From Salinicola halimionae (GTDB lineage: Bacteria; Pseudomonadota; Gammaproteobacteria; Pseudomonadales; Halomonadaceae): a DNA stretch of 38,525 bases. A model generated the notes under the pieces. It was not told the origin of the DNA, made no database searches, and worked only from the letters and a program-made list of their open reading frames with translations. The DNA is taken from NCBI RefSeq assembly GCF_003206065.1, contig NZ_PZJQ01000002.1, forward strand, positions 899,885-938,409, read 5' to 3'. The position numbers and the translations under genes were made by a program. Shown one piece after another: positions 7,987 through 15,858 of the stretch (the first letter of the stretch is position 1; each line of letters starts with the position of its first letter).

Positions 7987-9099
7987 ATGAGCGAGTCCAC
8001 CGCTACGTCTACGCAAACGACTTCCGCTGGTGATATCCCCAAGACGATGAAGGCGGTGGTCGCCTATGCGCCCAACGATTATCGCTATGAGGAAGTGCCG
8101 GTTCCCGAGATCGATGAGAAGGAAATTCTGATCAAGGTCGAGGGGTGCGGTATCTGTGCCGGGGATATCAAATCCTACGATGGTGCGCCGAGTTTCTGGG
8201 GCGACGAATTCCAGCCTGCCTACATCAAGGCTCCGATGATTCCGGGGCACGAGTTCATCGGGCGAGTGGTCAAGGTAGGCGCTCAGGTTGAAGGCTATGC
8301 AGTCGGCGATCGTGTGATCTCCGAGCAGATCGTGCCGTGCTGGCAGTGCCGCTTCTGTAATCGTGGACAGTACTGGATGTGCGAAAAGCATGACCTGTAC
8401 GGCTTCCAGAACAACGTCAACGGCGGCATGGCCGAGTACATGAAATTCACCAAGGAGGCGATCAACTATCACGTCCCCGAGGAGTTGCCGCTGGAAAAGG
8501 CAATTCTGATCGAACCCTACGCCTGCTCGCTGCATGCGGTGCAGCGCGCCAAGATCGAGCTGGGCGATGTCGTGGTGCTTTCCGGCGCCGGTACGCTGGG
8601 GCTTGGTATGGTCGGCGCGGCCAAAAAATCGGGTGCCGAGAAATTGATCGTGCTCGATCTGTTCGACGATCGCCTGGAGCTGGCCAAGAAGTTCGGCGCC
8701 GACCTGACCCTCAACCCCAAGCGTGACGACGTGGTTTCGATCATCAAGGAGATGACCGAAGGTTATGGCTGCGATGTCTACATCGAGGCGACCGGGCATC
8801 CCAAGTCGGTTGAGCAGGGCCTGTCGATGATCCGCAAGCTGGGGCGGTTCGTCGAGTTCAGCGTGTTCAAGGATCCGGTCAGCGTCGACTGGAGCATCAT
8901 CTCCGATCGCAAGGAGCTCGACGTACTCGGCTCTCATCTGGGCCCGTACTGCTACCCGCTGGTGATCGAGGGTATTCGCAATGGTGACTATCCCACTGAA
9001 GGCGTAGTGACTCACAAGCTGCCGCTGGAGAAGTACGAGGAAGGTTTCGAGCTTATGAAGAGCGGTTCGAAGTCATTGAAGATCGTGCTGATTCCCTGA
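7987..9099 (+). CDS. Zinc-dependent medium-chain polyol dehydrogenase (erythritol/L-threitol dehydrogenase type)
   Basis: A 370-residue MDR-superfamily NAD(P)-dependent dehydrogenase. Catalytic zinc ligands are Cys57 (GCGICAGD), His88-Glu89 (PGHEF) and probably Glu176 (IEP). The structural zinc is held by Cys118, 121, 124 and 132 (CWQCRFCNRGQYWMC). The cofactor loop is GAGTLGLG (200-207). The sequence resembles enzymes annotated as erythritol/L-threitol dehydrogenase, which make L-erythrulose for a LerK-type kinase. It is the first gene of the transporter operon, 30 bases before the DUF2291 gene, so uptake and first oxidation are co-expressed. The first 17 residues are Ser/Thr rich and precede the fold. 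A related enzyme is encoded at 14461-15567. Substrate assignment is from context and memory. Confidence 0.88.
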   Translation: MSESTATSTQTTSAGDIPKTMKAVVAYAPNDYRYEEVPVPEIDEKEILIKVEGCGICAGDIKSYDGAPSFWGDEFQPAYIKAPMIPGHEFIGRVVKVGAQVEGYAVGDRVISEQIVPCWQCRFCNRGQYWMCEKHDLYGFQNNVNGGMAEYMKFTKEAINYHVPEELPLEKAILIEPYACSLHAVQRAKIELGDVVVLSGAGTLGLGMVGAAKKSGAEKLIVLDLFDDRLELAKKFGADLTLNPKRDDVVSIIKEMTEGYGCDVYIEATGHPKSVEQGLSMIRKLGRFVEFSVFKDPVSVDWSIISDRKELDVLGSHLGPYCYPLVIEGIRNGDYPTEGVVTHKLPLEKYEEGFELMKSGSKSLKIVLIP

Positions 9100-9129
9100 G
9101 CCGGCAGGTTTGCAAAAGAGGACGTTTTC

Positions 9130-9780
9130 ATGAGTGCAGCAGTTGCCAGTCGGCCAGCGGCGCCGAACAAGCTGAAGGGACGTCTGATCATCGGCGCCTG
9201 TGTGGTCGTGGTGCTGGCCGCAATGGCCTGGGATACCAAAGTGGTCGAGATCGGCTCGGAAGCGGCGCTCGAAGGCGGTTTTTCGGCGGATACCTACGGT
9301 GCGGCGCATTTTCCGGATATCCAGGCTAGCGTCGAGGAGCGGGCTGTCGACGCCAGCGAATTGGCGCCTGCGGTGCTCGAGGGAGCTACCGCGGCCGGGC
9401 AGAAGTATGGGGTCGGCGATGGATTCGGGCCGGTAGTGCCTGTCACCTTTACCGGCACTTTCGGTGAGGCCCGGTCAGGCATCTATTCGGTGACGGCCGA
9501 TGGTGTACCCGGGGAGATCACGATTCGTGTACAGACAGGTCCCGCGATCAATGGCACCGACCTGCGTGACGCCACCGGGGAGATCTCGTTCGGCGAGTTC
9601 ACCAACCAGATCGAATATCAGAATGCGGGGGCGTCGATCAACAATGCGATGAAAGAGGCGGTGCTGGCGAATATCGATACCGCCAGCCTGAGCGGTAAGA
9701 GCGTGACCGTGACCGGCGTGTTCAAGTTGATCAATCCCAAGAATTGGCTGGTCACGCCCGTCAGCATGGAGGTGCAGTGA
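9130..9780 (+). CDS. DUF2291 family membrane-anchored periplasmic protein
   Basis: A 216-residue protein with one N-terminal transmembrane segment (about residues 18-36, IIGACVVVVLAAMAW) and a periplasmic remainder rich in beta-strand-like sequence. I recognise it as DUF2291, a family of unknown function. In my recollection it is found in sugar-type ABC transporter operons between a dehydrogenase or regulator and the ATPase, which is its place here. There is no lipobox cysteine. The ATG at 9130 follows GAGGACG. Its stop shares one base with the ATG of the ATPase gene (TGATG at 9778-9782), indicating tight translational coupling. A role as an accessory of the transporter, for instance docking the binding protein, is inference only. 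Confidence 0.82.
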   Translation: MSAAVASRPAAPNKLKGRLIIGACVVVVLAAMAWDTKVVEIGSEAALEGGFSADTYGAAHFPDIQASVEERAVDASELAPAVLEGATAAGQKYGVGDGFGPVVPVTFTGTFGEARSGIYSVTADGVPGEITIRVQTGPAINGTDLRDATGEISFGEFTNQIEYQNAGASINNAMKEAVLANIDTASLSGKSVTVTGVFKLINPKNWLVTPVSMEVQ

Positions 9781-11336
9781 TGGCTGCCTCCTCGGTTCAA
9801 TCGGTGCCCGTTGGCGAGCCTGCCGATGACATCGTGTTGTCGGCGCGAGATGTCGCCAAGTCGTTCGGCAGCGTGCAGGCGCTCAAGACCGTCAATTTCG
9901 ACGTCTACCGGGGCCAGGTGACCACGCTGTTCGGCGAGAACGGCGCCGGAAAGTCGACGTTGATGAAGATTCTTTCCGGCGTGATCCAGCCGACCTCCGG
10001 CGAGATCCTGTTGGAGGGCGAGCCGGTGCGTTTCGCCTCGACTACCGATGCGCAGCGCCTGGGTATTTCGATCATCCACCAGGAACTCAGTCTGGCGCCC
10101 AACCTCAGCGTTCGCGACAACATCTTCATGGGTCGCGAGCTGAAAGGATCGATGGGCATCGATTATGCCGAGGAAGCGCGTCAGACCCGCGCATTGATGG
10201 AAGAGCTCGACGAGCCGATCGACCCGCTGACGCCGGTCGAGGATCTGCGTCTGGGGCAGCAGCAGATCGTCGAGATTGCTCGCGCGCTGTCGGTGAATTC
10301 CCGCATCCTGATCATGGACGAGCCGACGTCTGCGCTGTCGGCAACCGAAGTCGAAGTGTTGTTCCGTGTGATCCGCGATCTCAAGAGTCGTGGGGTATCG
10401 ATCGTCTATATCTCTCACCACCTGGAGGAGGCGCTACTCATTACCGATCATGCGGTGGTGCTGCGTGACGGTGTGATGACCGCCTATGCCAGGCGCGCGG
10501 ATATCGACCTGGAGTGGATCGTGCGCAACATGGTCGGCGAGAACTTCGATCTCGGTTCTCCGCCGACCGGGCACGCCATGGGTGAAGTGGCGCTGGCGCT
10601 CGAAGATATCAGCGTCGCCGACACCGCCGTTCCGGAGCGCTCGGTGGTCGATCACCTGTCGCTGGACGTTCGTGCCGGCGAAATCGTGTGTATCTATGGG
10701 TTGATGGGTGCCGGTCGTACAGAACTGCTCGAGTGCGTCGCCGGTCGGATACCGCTGAGTGGCGGGCGGGTGGTCCTGGAAGGCGAGGACATCTCGTACC
10801 TGAGCATTGCCGAGCGCATCGCCAAGGGGCTGGTGCTGGTGCCGGAAGATCGCCAGCGTGATGGCCTGGTACAAACCATGTCGGTGGGCGAAAACCTGTC
10901 GCTGGCTAGTATCAAGGCGTTTACCCGCTGGCTGCTGACGTCGGGAAGCCGCGAGCGTGACGTGGTGGATGAGTCGATCGCCAACGTCCATATCAAGACC
11001 GACGGCGCCAAGGCCGAGATCGGTTCGCTCTCCGGAGGGAACCAACAGAAGGTGGTCATCGGCAAGATGCTGGCAACCCATCCTCGCGTGGTGGTGCTCG
11101 ACGAGCCGAGCCGCGGTATCGATATCGGCGCCAAGGCGGAGGTGTTCAAGCTGCTGGCGGAAGGCGCATCCAAGCAGGGGCTTGCGGTGGTCTTCTCCAC
11201 CTCCGAGGTCGGCGAATGTCTGAGCATTGCCCACCGTATCGTGGTGATGAGTCGCGGGCGCATTGCGGCCGAGTTCGGCGCCGACGCTTCCAAGGAACAG
11301 ATCATGGCGGCCTCCGGCGAAGCCGTGGTCGCCTAA
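9780..11336 (+). CDS. Ribose/polyol-type ABC transporter, duplicated ATP-binding protein
   Basis: A 518-residue ATPase with two nucleotide-binding halves, as in RbsA, MglA and EryE. Half one has Walker A GENGAGKST (about 52-60), signature LRLGQQQ and Walker B ILIMDEPTSAL. Half two has a degenerate Walker A (GLMGAGRTE), an intact signature LSGGNQQK and Walker B VVVLDEPSRGID. The degenerate second Walker A is normal for this carbohydrate-uptake CUT2 subfamily. The ATG at 9780 lies one base into the preceding stop, after GGAGGTGCAGTG; an earlier in-frame start near 9744 is rejected. It should energise import through the permease encoded next. Substrate is inferred as a tetritol from the surrounding enzymes. 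Confidence 0.95.
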   Translation: MAASSVQSVPVGEPADDIVLSARDVAKSFGSVQALKTVNFDVYRGQVTTLFGENGAGKSTLMKILSGVIQPTSGEILLEGEPVRFASTTDAQRLGISIIHQELSLAPNLSVRDNIFMGRELKGSMGIDYAEEARQTRALMEELDEPIDPLTPVEDLRLGQQQIVEIARALSVNSRILIMDEPTSALSATEVEVLFRVIRDLKSRGVSIVYISHHLEEALLITDHAVVLRDGVMTAYARRADIDLEWIVRNMVGENFDLGSPPTGHAMGEVALALEDISVADTAVPERSVVDHLSLDVRAGEIVCIYGLMGAGRTELLECVAGRIPLSGGRVVLEGEDISYLSIAERIAKGLVLVPEDRQRDGLVQTMSVGENLSLASIKAFTRWLLTSGSRERDVVDESIANVHIKTDGAKAEIGSLSGGNQQKVVIGKMLATHPRVVVLDEPSRGIDIGAKAEVFKLLAEGASKQGLAVVFSTSEVGECLSIAHRIVVMSRGRIAAEFGADASKEQIMAASGEAVVA

Positions 11337-11376
11337 CAAGAACGCGTTAGCGCTTTTTCTCGAATGGAGTTTTGAT

Positions 11377-12546
11377 ATGTCCAAACACAGCCAGGCGGCA
11401 GAGCGCCAACGTGGTGGCTTCGATCTGGGGCGGCTATTGCTCGAGGGGCGAGCCTTCTTCGCCCTGATCGCGATCATCATCATCTTCTCGTCGCTGTCTC
11501 CGGTCTATTTCTCGACCAGCAACTTCCTGACCATGTCTTCTCACGTGGCGATCTTCGGGCTGCTATCGATCGGCATGCTACTGGTCATTCTGACCGGCGG
11601 TATCGATCTGTCGGTGGGTTCGACGCTGGGGTTGGCCGGTGTGGTAGCCGGCTTCCTGATGCAGGGTGTCACCTTCGACATGTTCGGCGTCACGCTCTAT
11701 CCGCCGGTGTGGGTAGTGGTGATCCTGACCTGCGGAGTCGGTGCTTTCATCGGAGCGATCAACGGCGTGTTGATCGCCTACTTCAAGGTGCCTGCGTTCG
11801 TCGCCACGCTGGGGCTGCTCTATGTCGCACGTGGCGTGGCGCTGCTGATGACCGACGGCCTGACCTACAACAACCTTGGAGGCAGCGCTGAGCTCGGCAA
11901 TACCGGCTTCGACTGGCTGGGGTTCAATCGTCTGTTCGGCGTGCCGGTGGGTGTATTGATCCTGGCAGCGGTGGCGATCATTACCCTGCTGGCGTTGGCA
12001 CGCACGCCTTTCGGGCGCTGGGTCTACTCGACTGGCGGTAACGCACGGGCCGCCGAGCTCTCCGGCGTGCCGGTCAAGCGAGTGCAGGTTTCGGTTTACG
12101 TACTTTCCGGCATCTGCGCGGCCATCGCCGGTCTGGTGCTGTCATCCCAACTGACCTCCGCCGGCCCGACCGCCGGTACCACCTACGAACTGACTGCCAT
12201 TGCCGGCGTCGTCATCGGCGGTGCCGCGCTGACCGGGGGCCGCGGCAATGTACGCGGCACGTTGCTCGGTGCCTTCGTGATCGGATTTCTCTCCGACGGC
12301 CTCGTCATCATCGGCGTGTCTTCCTACTGGCAGACCGTATTCACCGGTGCCGTGATCGTATTGGCGGTCCTGCTTAACAGCATTCAGTACAGCGGGCGCA
12401 AGAAGCGCGCAGGCAAGGTTTCCGAGCCAGGATCGTCGGACCCCAAGGCCCCCGCCAATCCTTCTTCTCCGTCCTCGAAGGCCGACGCCGCGCGCGTGAC
12501 GAGCGAGACGGAAAGTACCGCCGGCAAGCCGGCAACACAGCATTGA
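11377..12546 (+). CDS. Ribose/polyol-type ABC transporter permease
   Basis: A 389-residue CUT2-family inner-membrane permease (RbsC/EryF type) with about ten hydrophobic segments between residues 28 and 345. Family motifs include LLSIGMLLVILTGGIDLSVG, NGVLIAYFKVPAFVATLG, TGGNARAAELSGVPV and IGGAALTGGRGNVRGTLLG. The ATG at 11377 follows TGGAG at a good distance. The last 45 or so residues form a cytoplasmic tail rich in Ser, Ala, Pro and Lys, longer than usual for the family. It follows the ATPase gene by 40 bases and precedes the binding-protein gene by 77 bases. Confidence 0.95.
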   Translation: MSKHSQAAERQRGGFDLGRLLLEGRAFFALIAIIIIFSSLSPVYFSTSNFLTMSSHVAIFGLLSIGMLLVILTGGIDLSVGSTLGLAGVVAGFLMQGVTFDMFGVTLYPPVWVVVILTCGVGAFIGAINGVLIAYFKVPAFVATLGLLYVARGVALLMTDGLTYNNLGGSAELGNTGFDWLGFNRLFGVPVGVLILAAVAIITLLALARTPFGRWVYSTGGNARAAELSGVPVKRVQVSVYVLSGICAAIAGLVLSSQLTSAGPTAGTTYELTAIAGVVIGGAALTGGRGNVRGTLLGAFVIGFLSDGLVIIGVSSYWQTVFTGAVIVLAVLLNSIQYSGRKKRAGKVSEPGSSDPKAPANPSSPSSKADAARVTSETESTAGKPATQH

Positions 12547-12623
12547 TCGTTGCGATTCCGATCAACACGAGCTAGATCAACACCAGCTATACAAACACAA
12601 CCGCAAAAGAAGGGTGATCCATC

Positions 12624-13580
12624 ATGTTCAAGACAGGAAAACGCCTGCTGATCGCCGCCCTCGCCGTGAGTGCGCCATTGCTAGCCGGAACTGCCATGGC
12701 GCAGGACAAGGGGCTGATCTCGATTATCGTCAATGACACCTCCAATCCTTATTGGTTCACGGAGGGCAAGATCGCCCGTGAAACCGCTGAAGAGTTGGGT
12801 TACGAGGCCAATGTCAGCGCCCATAAAGGGGATACCAATACCGAAAGCCGCCAGATCGATACCGCGATCACCAATCAGGCCAAGGCGATCATTCTCGACC
12901 CGGCCAACGCCGATGGCTCCGTCGGTGCGGTGCGCAAGGCCGTCGATGCCGGCATCCCGGTGTTCCTGGTCAATGCCGAAATCAACGAACAGGGGCTGGC
13001 CAAGGCGCAGCTGGTGTCTAACAACGCGCAGGGCGCGGCGATGGGCGCGCAGCAGTGGGTTCAGACGGTCGGCGATTCGGCCAACTACGTCGAGCTAAAG
13101 GGAGCGCCTTCGGACAATAACGCGGCGACGCGCTCCAACGGCTATGAAACCGTACTGAGCCAGTACCCGGATCTCAAGAAGGTCGGTGAAGATGTCGCCA
13201 ACTGGGATCGTACCCAGGGCTATAACAAGATGCAGAGCCTGTTGCAGGCCCATCCGGATATCCAGGGTGTGATGAGCGGCAACGACGAGATGGCGCTGGG
13301 CGCGATCGCCGCTCTCAAGGAAGCCGGCAAGCTCAAGGACATCGTCGTCGGCGGCTTCGACGGCTCACCTGACGCGGTCGGCGCCATCAAAGCGGGGAAC
13401 CTGGCATACACCGTGCTGCAGCCGGTCGCCATCTTCTCTGAAGACGCCGTGCGCATGGCCGACAAGTTCATTACCTCGGGTGAAACCGGTCTCGACGGCG
13501 AGAAGAAGCTCTATGATTGCCTGCTGATCACGCCGGACAATGTCGACAAGTACACCTCGGCGTTCGTGCTGGAGCAGTGA
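12624..13580 (+). CDS. Periplasmic sugar/polyol-binding protein of the ABC transporter
   Basis: A 318-residue type 1 periplasmic binding protein (ribose-binding/EryG class). A signal peptide spans residues 1-26 (basic MFKTGKR, hydrophobic core, cleavage after AMA-Q). Mature features include ISIIVNDTSNPYW (near 33-45), AIILDPANADG, FLVNAEINEQG, SNGYETVLSQYP and GNDEMALGAIAALKEAG, all typical of the fold, with ligand contacts expected at the Asn, Asp and Trp of these loops. The ATG at 12624 follows AAGAAGGGTG. Its position last in the operon, before a hairpin, is usual. Ligand is inferred to be a short polyol; a ribose ligand cannot be excluded from sequence alone. Confidence 0.95.
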   Translation: MFKTGKRLLIAALAVSAPLLAGTAMAQDKGLISIIVNDTSNPYWFTEGKIARETAEELGYEANVSAHKGDTNTESRQIDTAITNQAKAIILDPANADGSVGAVRKAVDAGIPVFLVNAEINEQGLAKAQLVSNNAQGAAMGAQQWVQTVGDSANYVELKGAPSDNNAATRSNGYETVLSQYPDLKKVGEDVANWDRTQGYNKMQSLLQAHPDIQGVMSGNDEMALGAIAALKEAGKLKDIVVGGFDGSPDAVGAIKAGNLAYTVLQPVAIFSEDAVRMADKFITSGETGLDGEKKLYDCLLITPDNVDKYTSAFVLEQ

Positions 13581-13611
13581 TTCTCTGCTGAATAGTTTTT
13601 GCTGAGACGAG

Positions 13612-13640
13612 ACCGCCGCGAGCTCATGGCTCGCGGCGGT
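13612..13640. terminator. Bidirectional hairpin between the ABC operon and the DeoR gene
   Basis: Perfect 12-bp stem: ACCGCCGCGAGC (13612-13623) with GCTCGCGGCGGT (13629-13640) around a 5-base loop, located between convergent genes. There is no strong T-run, so it may work weakly in either direction or chiefly protect RNA ends. Confidence 0.75.
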
Positions 13641-13657
13641 TCTGTTCGTGGGCTTCG

Positions 13658-14464
13658 CTATGTAACCCCGATCAGGCGGTAGCGGATGCCGGCGTCGTTC
13701 AGCTCTCGGCGATGCGCGACCGTCAGACCGTCATCGATCAGCACCAGGTCGAACTCGCGCAAGTCAGCGAGTCGGTGCAGGGCACTGCTGCCGAATTTGG
13801 CGCTATGAACCAGCAGAATTCTTCGTTCAGCGGCCTTCATCTGGGCGCGTTTGATCTGGGTCACGGCCGGATCCTGTACGTAGGCGGTGGTGCCGAGAAT
13901 CGCCGAGGCGGAAAGAATGGCTACGTTGGCGCGAAGGTTGGCAAGCGTCTGCTCGCAGAGCAGGCCAAAGGTGGCGTTGAAGCGCGGTTGGTAGTCGCCG
14001 CCGAGCGTGATCAGTTTGATGCCGGTAGCGGCCTTGAGCCGGTCGGTGCTCTCCAAGCCGTTGGTAATGACGGTTAGCGGCTCCCGGGTGGGTAGCAGCG
14101 ACGCCAGCTCGCTGGCGGTGGTGGAGTCATCGAGCATCACCGCCTCGCCGGATGCGATCTCTTCCAGTACCGCTCGCGCCAGCGCCTGTTTTTCTCGGGC
14201 CGCGATGTGAGAGCGCAGCGCGAAATTGCTCTCGAAAACGCTGGATGAGCGGGTGGTGACGCCGCCATGTTGCTTGTTCACCATGCCGCGTTCGGCGAGG
14301 GCGTCGAGGTCGCGGTGTACGGTCATGCGGCTGACGCCGAAGCGCTCGGCCAGTTCGTCGACCTGGGCTGAACCGGACTGAATGATGTAGTCCAGCATCG
14401 TCTGGCGACGTGCCGGCGCGCCCTTCGTTGCGGGCCGAAGCGCCGGGGGCGCGGGCGAAATCAT
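13658..14464 (-). CDS. DeoR-family transcriptional regulator
   Basis: A 268-residue DeoR-type repressor. The N-terminal helix-turn-helix spans about residues 20-60 (VDELAERFGVSRMTVHRDLDALAERG), followed by NKQHGGV. The C-terminal DeoR sensor domain has LDDSTTASELASLL, VITNGLES and LLVHSAKFG, which bind a sugar phosphate. Its start codon overlaps the stop of the upstream dehydrogenase gene (ATGA at 14461-14464), so the two are co-translated. The likely targets are this operon itself and the divergent kinase operon at 15859. The leading 18 residues are Pro/Ala rich and outside the fold. The inducer is probably a ketose or polyol phosphate from the kinase or FAD dehydrogenase; this is inference. 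Confidence 0.92.
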   Translation of the reverse strand: MISPAPPALRPATKGAPARRQTMLDYIIQSGSAQVDELAERFGVSRMTVHRDLDALAERGMVNKQHGGVTTRSSSVFESNFALRSHIAAREKQALARAVLEEIASGEAVMLDDSTTASELASLLPTREPLTVITNGLESTDRLKAATGIKLITLGGDYQPRFNATFGLLCEQTLANLRANVAILSASAILGTTAYVQDPAVTQIKRAQMKAAERRILLVHSAKFGSSALHRLADLREFDLVLIDDGLTVAHRRELNDAGIRYRLIGVT

Positions 14465-15567
14465 GACGCCTCGGTCGTCAGCACGACCTTGATCGAATCG
14501 CGCTGAGCTGCGATCTCGAAGCCGAGCTCGAAATCGGCCAGCGGCACGTGATGGGTGACGATACCTCGGGTCGTGACCAGACCGCGGGCGAGCAGATCGA
14601 TCGCCACCGGGTAGGTGTGGGGTGACAGGTGCGAACCGCGGATATCCAGCTCCTTGCGGTCCCCGATCGTCGACCAGTCGACGGTGGTGGGTTCCTTGAA
14701 TACGCTGAATTCGACGAAGCGGCCCAGCTTGCGCAAGGATTCCAGACCCTGGATCACCCCGCTCGACGAACCGGTGGCGTCGATATAGACCTCGCAGCCG
14801 TACCCGCCGGTCAAGGCGCGTATCTCCTTGGCGATATCGTCGCGGTGCGGGTTGAACCCGTGATCGGCGCCGTAGTCGCGAGCCAGTGCCAGACGCTCGT
14901 CATGGGTGTCGACCAGAATCAGTTGCTTGGGTGTCTTGAGTCTGGCGAGCTGAACCATGGCGAGGCCGATCGGTCCGCCGCCAGCGATCACGACCGTGTC
15001 GTCGAACTGAATGTCGGCGCGATTGACGGCGTGGATGCCGCAGGCCAGCGGTTCGAGAAAGGCGGCGTCCTCGAGGCTCAGGCGCGGGTCAACGGGGTGC
15101 AGCACTGCGTTGGCCGGAACGCGCAGATACTCTGCCATGCCACCGTCGGCGACGCCGCCCTGGAAGCCGAAGATGTTGTGCACCTCGCACATCCAGTAGT
15201 GGCCGCGTTGGCAATAGAAACATTGCCGACAGGGCAGGATCTGCTCCGGTACCACGCGCATGCCCAACTCGACGTCGAAGTGTTCTGAAGCGCCTTCGCC
15301 GAGGGCGACTACCTCACCAGCGAATTCATGCCCGACAATCATCGGCGGTTTGACGAACGGCGCGAAGCGGTCGCCGTCACCCCAGTACATCGCGGCGCCG
15401 TCGCGACACTTGAGGTCGCTCGAACAGATCCCGCAGGCCTGAATCTTGAGCACCAGCTCGTTGGGGCCGGGCCGAGGCGTCGGCACGCGCTCAAGACGAT
15501 AGTCACCAGGGCCACGGCAGACCACGGCTTGCATGTCCTTGGGTAGAGAGAGTCGAGAGTCGGGCAT
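14461..15567 (-). CDS. Second zinc-dependent polyol dehydrogenase, paralogue of the one at 7987
   Basis: A 368-residue MDR dehydrogenase with the same architecture as the enzyme at 7987-9099: catalytic zinc motif ACGICSSD and VGHEF, structural zinc cysteines CRQCFYCQRGHYWMC, and cofactor loop GGGPIGLA. Shared blocks such as ALTGGYGCEVYIDATG, RKLGRFVEFSVFK and DWSTIGDRKELDIRGSHL show the two are close relatives. I chose the ATG at 15567, which follows GGAG; upstream in-frame starts at 15585 and 15651 lack ribosome sites. Co-translated with DeoR and divergent from the kinase operon, it probably oxidises the polyol (or a related one) handled by that operon. It also fits the erythritol/L-threitol dehydrogenase type. 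Confidence 0.88.
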   Translation of the reverse strand: MPDSRLSLPKDMQAVVCRGPGDYRLERVPTPRPGPNELVLKIQACGICSSDLKCRDGAAMYWGDGDRFAPFVKPPMIVGHEFAGEVVALGEGASEHFDVELGMRVVPEQILPCRQCFYCQRGHYWMCEVHNIFGFQGGVADGGMAEYLRVPANAVLHPVDPRLSLEDAAFLEPLACGIHAVNRADIQFDDTVVIAGGGPIGLAMVQLARLKTPKQLILVDTHDERLALARDYGADHGFNPHRDDIAKEIRALTGGYGCEVYIDATGSSSGVIQGLESLRKLGRFVEFSVFKEPTTVDWSTIGDRKELDIRGSHLSPHTYPVAIDLLARGLVTTRGIVTHHVPLADFELGFEIAAQRDSIKVVLTTEAS

Positions 15568-15858
15568 CGGGCGCGCTCCGGTCATGTTCGGGCGTACTGA
15601 GAATAAGTACTGAAAAAAGTACTGGGATGGCCCCTGCAGACATAACATCAAAAAGTGACGATTCGCCGTATGACTTTGGTCTCAGGGATGGTTTTTGTTC
15701 AAGGTAATATTTTTAATTTATTGAAATAAAATAGATTTATTTTGATTTTCAAAAGTTTTAACACCAACGTCTAACGTCTTTTTATCTCAAAACAGTGTTA
15801 GAAATGGCTGTGCAAGGCGTTGGTCGTGTCATGTCAACGCCATCAGAAGGAGGCAGTC
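15568..15858. promoter_or_regulatory. AT-rich divergent promoter region with DeoR-type half-sites
   Basis: These 291 bases are much more AT-rich than their surroundings and hold no gene. TTTTAACAC (15756-15764) and GTGTTAGAA (15795-15803) form an interrupted inverted repeat (8 of 9 matching). TGTTAGAA equals the half-site of the E. coli DeoR operator. A separate palindrome TTTTGA-TTT-TCAAAA lies at 15740-15754, and ACGTCTAACGTCT, a direct repeat, at 15767-15779. A strong ribosome site AAGGAGG (15847-15853) precedes the kinase start. Binding by the adjacent DeoR protein is inferred. Confidence 0.5.

Noticed and set aside
7960-9015. Minus-strand reading frame opposite the first zinc dehydrogenase
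   Set aside because: The plus strand carries all zinc ligands and the cofactor loop; the antisense product is His/Asp-rich noise typical of such shadows.
9780-11336. Degenerate second Walker A as a sign of a broken ATPase
   Set aside because: This degeneracy is normal in the RbsA/MglA subfamily of fused sugar ATPases.
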